Source: an uncultured Collinsella sp. (GTDB lineage Bacteria; Actinomycetota; Coriobacteriia; Coriobacteriales; Coriobacteriaceae). Taken from it: 20,663 bases of DNA. Under the pieces are notes generated by a model. That model was not told where the DNA came from. It did no database searches and was given only the letters and a program-made list of their open reading frames with translations. The stretch covers positions 1 to 20,663 of the forward strand of contig CAADVA010000049.1 in assembly GCA_900752345.1 (NCBI GenBank). The letters run 5' to 3'. The translations under genes were made by a program, and so were the position numbers. Of the stretch, positions 16,552 to 20,663 are shown in pieces; position 1 is the first letter of the stretch; every line of letters begins with the position of its first letter.

Positions 16552-16603
16552 ACGTAAACCTCCAATAACGGTTCCATTGCGATAGCCTGAAGCAATTTTA
16601 CCA

Positions 16604-16620
16604 GCCAGCCTTCAGCTGGC
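16604..16620 (-). terminator. Weak hairpin after the rmlCD fusion gene
   Basis: GCCAGC (16604-16609) and GCTGGC (16615-16620) form a six-pair stem with a five-base loop, starting six bases after the rmlCD stop. On the minus strand it is followed by TGGTAAAATT, with no proper T-run, so it is at best a weak terminator. The same 75-base gap must also hold the promoter of the transpeptidase gene; TAAAAT just after the hairpin could be its -10 box. Confidence 0.35.
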
Positions 16621-16626
16621 GTGCAA

Positions 16627-18078
16627 TTACACAATCGTAGCTAAGTACTCCGCGAGCCCCTTCTCCCAGTCGGGCATGTGGAACCCTGCCGCCTCGAGCT
16701 TGGACAGGTCAAGGGCCGAGAAGTGCGGGCGCGGGGCGACGGGGCCCTCGGCGCTCGCGTAGTAGTCGGCGGTCGAGACGGAAACGACCTTGTCACCGTT
16801 GCCGTTCTTGGCCTCGAAACACGCGCGAGCGATGTCGGCCCAGGACTTGACGGCACCGGAGCCGGTGCAGTCGTAGGTCCCGTAGGGGGCGCGGATGTCG
16901 AGCACATGGAAAATGGCGGCAGCCATGTCGCGCGTGAAGGTGAGGCGGCCGAGCTGGTCGTCCACGACGGTCACGCGTTCGAGGTCGCCGGCGGCGACCT
17001 TGTCGGAGAGCGCGCACATGGTCTTGGCGAAGTTCTTGCCCTCGCCGATGACCCATGAGCTGCGCATGATGTAGTGACGCGGGCAGCCCGCCACGGCGAT
17101 GTCTCCGGCGGCCTTGGACTGGCCGTAGACCGAGAGCGGGCTCATCGCCTCGCCCTCGTCGTGGAGCTCGCGCGTGCCGTCGAACACGTAGTCGGAGCTG
17201 ATGTGGACGAGCGTGATGCCGTGCTCCGCGCAGGCGCGGGCGAGAAGCGCCGGGCCGGTCGCGTTGGCTGCCCAGGCGATGCTGCGGCCCTCCGGGGTCT
17301 CGGCGGCATCGACTGCCGTGTAGGCGCCGCAATTGATCACGGTGCCGTAGAGAGACCAGTCGAGCTTGCCGTAGGCCGCGGGGTCGCTCATGTCGAAGGT
17401 GTCGATGTCGCAGAAGTCGAAGTCCTTGGCGACTTTGCGCTCCTCGGCAAGCGCACGGACGGCGCGGCCGAGCTGGCCGTTGCAGCCGGTGACGAGCGTC
17501 CGCTTAGGAGCCATGGGAACGACATCGGCGAGCATCGGATGGTGCTTGTCGGCCTCGGAGAGCGTCGCCTGCTCGAGCGGAATGGGCCACTCGATGCCGA
17601 GCGCTGGGTCGGCCAGGTTCACGAAGGTGTAGGTCTTCTTCAGCTCGGCGGACCAGTGGGCGTTGACCAGGTAGGTGTAGGCAGTCCCGTCCTCGAGGGC
17701 TTGGAAAGAGTTCCCAACGCCGCGCGGCGTGAACACCGCACGCGAAGGGTCGACCTCGCAGCAGTAGGTCGCGCCGTACGTAGCGCTCCCCTCCCTCAGG
17801 TCGACCCATGCGCCAAAGATACGGCCTGTGGCAACGCTTATCCACTTGTCCCACGGCTCGGCATGGACGCCGCGCGTGACGCCTCGCTCTGCGTTGAAGG
17901 AAATATTGTTCTGTACCCACGTGAGGTCGGGGGCGCCGAGCGCGCACATCTTTGCTCGCTGCCAATTCTCCTTGAACCAGCCGCGGGAATCCCCGTGCAC
18001 GGGCAGCTCGGCCACAAGGAGCCCCTCGATGGGGGTCTCGCGGATCTTAAGGTCCTTCTCGAACTCGAACTCGGACAC
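16627..18078 (-). CDS. rmlCD: Fused dTDP-4-dehydrorhamnose 3,5-epimerase / reductase (RmlC-RmlD)
   Basis: 483 residues with two enzymes in one chain. Residues 1-185 are an RmlC-type cupin: WFKENWQR (34-41), TRGVHAEPWDKW (68-79, with the expected catalytic His72), WVDLREG (91-97) and FTPRGVGNSFQ (116-126), where most RmlC proteins have a 'GFAHGF' block. Residues 193-483 are RmlD: TGCNGQLG (197-204, NADPH binding), SSDYVFDG (294-301) and YGQSK (318-322, catalytic Tyr/Lys). Together they turn dTDP-4-keto-6-deoxyglucose into dTDP-L-rhamnose in the cytosol. The frame extends to a GTG at 18144 inside rmlB, but the GTG at 18078 has AGGGGG four bases upstream and starts where homology does. It begins eight bases after the rmlB stop and is the last gene of the operon. 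Confidence 0.93.
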   Translation of the reverse strand: MSEFEFEKDLKIRETPIEGLLVAELPVHGDSRGWFKENWQRAKMCALGAPDLTWVQNNISFNAERGVTRGVHAEPWDKWISVATGRIFGAWVDLREGSATYGATYCCEVDPSRAVFTPRGVGNSFQALEDGTAYTYLVNAHWSAELKKTYTFVNLADPALGIEWPIPLEQATLSEADKHHPMLADVVPMAPKRTLVTGCNGQLGRAVRALAEERKVAKDFDFCDIDTFDMSDPAAYGKLDWSLYGTVINCGAYTAVDAAETPEGRSIAWAANATGPALLARACAEHGITLVHISSDYVFDGTRELHDEGEAMSPLSVYGQSKAAGDIAVAGCPRHYIMRSSWVIGEGKNFAKTMCALSDKVAAGDLERVTVVDDQLGRLTFTRDMAAAIFHVLDIRAPYGTYDCTGSGAVKSWADIARACFEAKNGNGDKVVSVSTADYYASAEGPVAPRPHFSALDLSKLEAAGFHMPDWEKGLAEYLATIV

Positions 18079-18086
18079 GTTTCCCC

Positions 18087-19106
18087 CTACTGGCCCTGCT
18101 TGGCGTACTTGGCCTCGGTGGCCGCCTTGGCGGGGCGCCACCACGCCTCGTTGGCCACGTACCAGTCGATGGTGGCCTTCAGGCCCTCGGCGAAGTCGGT
18201 GTGCCTGGGCTCCCAGCCGAGCTCGCGGCGCAGCTTGGTGGAGTCGATGGCGTAGCGGCGGTCGTGGCCGGGGCGGTCGCGCACCCAGTCGAAGTCGTCG
18301 GCGTCTTTACCCATGGCGACGAGGATGGCGCGCAGGACGTCGATGTTGTTCCTCTCGCCGTCGGCGCCGATGAGGTAGGTCTCGCCCATGCGGCCCTTCG
18401 TGAGGATGGTCCACACGGCGCTCGAGTGGTCCTCGGTGTGGATCCAGTCGCGGACGTTCCGCCCGTCGCCGTAGAGCTTGGGGCGCTGGCCGTCGATGAT
18501 GTTGGTGATCTGGCGCGGGATGAACTTCTCGACGTGCTGAAACGGGCCGTAGTTGTTCGAGCAGTTGGAGATCGTGGTCGCGAGGCCGTAGGTGCGGGTC
18601 CAGGCGCGCACGAGCATGTCGGAGCTCGCCTTGGTGGAGCTGTACGGTGAGCTCGGGCGGGACGGGGTCTCCTCGGTGAAGCGCGCCGGGTCGTCGAGCG
18701 CGAGGTCGCCGTAGACCTCGTCGGTGCTCACGTGGTGGTAGCGTACGCCGTGCTTGCGGACGGCCTCGAGCAGGCGGAAGGTGCCCTCGACGTTGGTGCG
18801 CAGGAAGGGCTCCGGGTCGGCGATGGAGTTGTCGTTGTGGGACTCGGCGGCGTAGTGCACGATCGCGTCGTGGCCGGGGACGATGCGGTCGAGCAGCCCG
18901 GCGTCGCAGATGTCGCCCACCACGAGCTCCACGCGGTCGGAGGGCAGCCCGGCGATGTTCTCGGGGTTGCCGGCGTAGGTCAGCTTGTCGAGGACCGTGA
19001 CGTGGACCCCGGGGTGGTTGTCGACCACGTAGTGGACGAAGTTGCTGCCGATGAAGCCACAGCCGCCGGTGACGATGATGTTCTTGGGCTCGAAAATCTC
19101 AGGCAT
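18087..19106 (-). CDS. rfbB: dTDP-glucose 4,6-dehydratase (RmlB/RfbB)
   Basis: 339 residues, the normal family length. It carries the NAD-binding GGCGFIG (14-20), VLDKLTYAGN (38-47), HYAAESHND (84-92; most homologues have HVD here), the catalytic STDEVYG (127-133: Thr128, Asp129, Glu130) and YSSTK (155-159: Tyr155, Lys159). Further blocks SNCSNNYGP, FIPRQI and RDWIHTEDH are also characteristic. It removes water from dTDP-glucose to give dTDP-4-keto-6-deoxyglucose, the shared precursor of dTDP-rhamnose and of the two 4-amino sugars predicted in this window. AGGAGAGG lies before the ATG, which is 31 bases after the aminotransferase stop. RmlA, which makes dTDP-glucose, is not in the window. Confidence 0.96.
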   Translation of the reverse strand: MPEIFEPKNIIVTGGCGFIGSNFVHYVVDNHPGVHVTVLDKLTYAGNPENIAGLPSDRVELVVGDICDAGLLDRIVPGHDAIVHYAAESHNDNSIADPEPFLRTNVEGTFRLLEAVRKHGVRYHHVSTDEVYGDLALDDPARFTEETPSRPSSPYSSTKASSDMLVRAWTRTYGLATTISNCSNNYGPFQHVEKFIPRQITNIIDGQRPKLYGDGRNVRDWIHTEDHSSAVWTILTKGRMGETYLIGADGERNNIDVLRAILVAMGKDADDFDWVRDRPGHDRRYAIDSTKLRRELGWEPRHTDFAEGLKATIDWYVANEAWWRPAKAATEAKYAKQGQ

Positions 19107-19137
19107 AGAAAACCTCTCCTATTTAAGGCGCTGGAGA

Positions 19138-20247
19138 CTAAATCGCGCAGTCGGCGACGATGTCGCAGATGCGGTCGACGTCCTCAAGCGCGAGATCAGC
19201 GGCCATGGGCAGAGTCAGGACGCGGTCGGCCACGTGCTTAGCCACGGGGGTCTTTGACGAGTCGAAGCGACCTTGGTAGCAAGCGTAGTCGCTCACCAGC
19301 GGGAAGAAGTACTTGCGGGAGAAGATGCTGTGTTCGCGAAGCTTCGCGAACACCTCGTCGCGCGTGGTTCCGCAGTCGTCCTCGAACACCACGGGCATGT
19401 AGGCGTAGTTCGCCTTGATACCGGCGGCGGGTCGGCACACCTTGAGGCCCTCGATGTCCTCCAGGCGCTCCCAGTAGCGCTCGGCGACGACGCGGCGCTT
19501 AGCGATCTCGTCGTCGACGTGGCGGAGGTTGCAGATACCCATGGCGGCGCAGAACTCATTCATCTTTGCGTTGCCGCCGACGTACTCGACTTCCTCGAGG
19601 CCAGTGATGCCGAAGTTCTTCCACTGGTCGAGGAGCTCCTTGAGGTTGCCGTCGCGGAAGCACACGGCACCGCCCTCGATGGTGTTGAACACCTTGGTGG
19701 CATGGAAGCTGAACATCGAGGCGTCGCCGAAGGCGGCCGCGCTCACGCCGTCGCGACGCACGCCGAACGCGTGGGCGGCATCGTAGATTACCTTGAGGCC
19801 GCGCTTCTTTGCGATGTCCCAGATGGCATCGACATCGCAGAGGTTGCCGTAGACGTGCACGGGCACGATGGCGCAGGTCTCATCGTCGATGAGTTCCTCG
19901 ATCTTTGCGGGGTCGAGGGTGTAGTCGTCGGGCTTGATGTCGGCAAAGACGGGCGTGAGGCCCTTGCGGACGATGGCATGCGTGGTGGAGGCGAAGGTAA
20001 AGGGCGTGGTGATGACCTTGCCGGAAAGGCCCATGGCCTCAAGCACGCACTCGAGCGCGTTATGGCCGTTGGTGAACAGCGCGATCTCGTCGATGCCGAG
20101 GTAGCGCTTGAGGTCCGCCTCGAGCTGTTGGTGCTTCACGCCCATGTTGGTGAGCCAGTGGCTCTCCCATAGGGGCGCGATCTCCGCCACGTACTCGTCG
20201 AGCGTAGGCATGGACGAGCGGGTGACCAGGATTTTCTTGTCTGCCAT
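19138..20247 (-). CDS. DegT/DnrJ/EryC1 sugar aminotransferase, VioA-like (dTDP-Qui4N type)
   Basis: 369 residues. PLP-dependent sugar aminotransferase signs: LFTNGHNALE (57-66), TTPFTFASTTHAIV (80-93), VIYDAAHAFG (153-162, Asp156 for the PLP ring) and SFHATKVFNTIEGGA (180-194, Schiff-base Lys185). The run from ITTPFTF to GLTPVFADI and the SFHATKVFNT block resemble VioA, which makes dTDP-4-amino-4,6-dideoxy-D-glucose, much more than WecE. The substrate would be the RmlB product encoded next door. GGAGGG precedes the ATG closely, 17 bases after the ATP-grasp gene. Aminotransferase is certain; the exact product stereochemistry is inferred from remembered homologues and could be wrong. Confidence 0.85.
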   Translation of the reverse strand: MADKKILVTRSSMPTLDEYVAEIAPLWESHWLTNMGVKHQQLEADLKRYLGIDEIALFTNGHNALECVLEAMGLSGKVITTPFTFASTTHAIVRKGLTPVFADIKPDDYTLDPAKIEELIDDETCAIVPVHVYGNLCDVDAIWDIAKKRGLKVIYDAAHAFGVRRDGVSAAAFGDASMFSFHATKVFNTIEGGAVCFRDGNLKELLDQWKNFGITGLEEVEYVGGNAKMNEFCAAMGICNLRHVDDEIAKRRVVAERYWERLEDIEGLKVCRPAAGIKANYAYMPVVFEDDCGTTRDEVFAKLREHSIFSRKYFFPLVSDYACYQGRFDSSKTPVAKHVADRVLTLPMAADLALEDVDRICDIVADCAI

Positions 20248-20264
20248 AAGTCCCTCCAGGAAAA

Positions 20265-20663
20265 CTAAAGCTCGTCGACCTTGGTGACGAACTCCTCGTA
20301 CTTGCGCGCAATCCAGCAGCCCGGGAAGGCCTCCTGCGCGTCAAGCGGCTCACCGAGGTAGGCGCGCAGGTGGTTGCCTACGCAGTCGTAGCCGGCGATG
20401 CAGCTGAACTCCACCCCGCCCGAGAAGCGCGGGTTGCACTCGAGGAAGCGGTAGTCGCCGCCCCCCGAGCGAATAAACGCGAAATTGCCGCAGCCGACGA
20501 CGCCGAGCTCATCCGCGAGGGCGCGGCAGGAGGCCTCGAGCGTCTCGTCGCGGTACACGTGCACCGAGGTGCCGGCACCGTTGAGGGTGCGCAGGAGCTC
20601 CTCGCGAGGCACGGCGGCGCACACGGAGCCGTCGGCAGCGCGCACGACGCCGCCCGTCACGAC
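20265..20663 (-). CDS. ATP-grasp ligase, C-terminal part (5' end outside window)
   Basis: The frame is open to the window edge and ends at 20265, so only the last 132 residues are visible. They include GCGNFAFIRSGGGDYRFLEC followed by NPRFSGGVEFS, the metal- and ATP-binding end of an ATP-grasp fold (the 'E-x-N-P-R-x-S-G-G' pattern of CarB/PylC-like ligases), then a typical helical tail with NHLRAYLGEPL. Such enzymes join a carboxylate or carbamate to an amine with ATP. Just upstream of a 4-amino-sugar aminotransferase (17-base gap, same strand), an obvious guess is acylation of the new amino group, for example with an amino acid. This is inference. No start codon can be given. Confidence 0.8.
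   Translation of the reverse strand, partial: VVTGGVVRAADGSVCAAVPREELLRTLNGAGTSVHVYRDETLEASCRALADELGVVGCGNFAFIRSGGGDYRFLECNPRFSGGVEFSCIAGYDCVGNHLRAYLGEPLDAQEAFPGCWIARKYEEFVTKVDEL

Noticed and set aside
18079..18144. Longer rmlCD start at GTG 18144, overlapping rmlB by 58 bases
   Set aside because: The extra residues read as out-of-frame rmlB tail, and AGGGGG sits just before the GTG at 18078.
17074..18255. 393-codon open frame on the plus strand opposite rmlCD
   Set aside because: High-GC antisense shadow; the minus-strand protein has full RmlC and RmlD motifs, while this frame has low-complexity Val/Gly/Ala-rich sequence and no family signs.
19273..20172. 299-codon open frame on the plus strand opposite the VioA-like gene
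   Set aside because: Antisense shadow of a clear PLP aminotransferase.
1..20663. Defence system, prophage, insertion sequence or toxin-antitoxin module
   Set aside because: No transposase, integrase, nuclease, helicase or small toxin-like pair is visible; all genes fit glycan or wall functions.

Overview
The window looks like part of a surface-polysaccharide (cell-wall glycan) locus from a Gram-positive actinobacterium. The best guess is a Coriobacteriia member such as Collinsella. The grounds are moderate to high GC in the rhamnose genes, a fused RmlC-RmlD enzyme, purine-rich ribosome-binding sites with some GTG/TTG starts, YfhO, DUF6541 and DUF6020 type membrane proteins, and a secreted L,D-transpeptidase with ricin-type repeats. 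The species call is inference. Almost everything present serves sugar-nucleotide synthesis, glycosyl transfer or the cell wall. No RNA gene, CRISPR array, insertion sequence or phage gene was seen.

Layout, left to right. (1) 1-4693, minus strand: WecE-type aminotransferase, acyltransferase-3 and DUF6020 membrane protein as a tight operon, followed after a 268-base gap by the N-terminal half of a polyprenyl-phosphate-sugar synthase-like GT2. (2) 4841-5871, plus strand: a small DPM1-like GT2 and a DUF2304 membrane protein, an arrangement like GacI/GacJ. (3) 5992-6894, minus strand: a rhamnosyltransferase-like GT2, separated from (2) by a large inverted repeat. (4) 6974-9024, plus strand: two more GT2 enzymes, ending in a clear terminator. 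(5) 9116-13636, minus strand: two translationally coupled giant membrane proteins, YfhO and DUF6541, both likely GT-C transferases. (6) 13765-16551, minus strand: a secreted protein with twelve ricin-type repeats (four beta-trefoils) and a C-terminal YkuD L,D-transpeptidase, followed by a perfect 38-base palindrome. (7) 16627-20663, minus strand: ATP-grasp ligase (partial), VioA-like aminotransferase, RmlB and RmlC-RmlD fusion as one operon.

How the parts fit (inference from known families): RmlB makes dTDP-4-keto-6-deoxyglucose, which can go to dTDP-rhamnose (RmlCD), to dTDP-Fuc4N (WecE) or to dTDP-Qui4N (VioA-like). Cytosolic GT2 enzymes would build the repeat unit on a lipid carrier. The DPM1-like GT2 proteins would make polyprenyl-phosphate sugars, which GT-C membrane proteins (YfhO, DUF6541, DUF6020) add outside the membrane. 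The acyltransferase would add acyl groups. The transpeptidase would work on peptidoglycan while its ricin domains bind wall glycan. RmlA, a flippase and a polymerase are not in the window. The repeated strand switches and the lower GC of the centre suggest a mosaic, variable locus.
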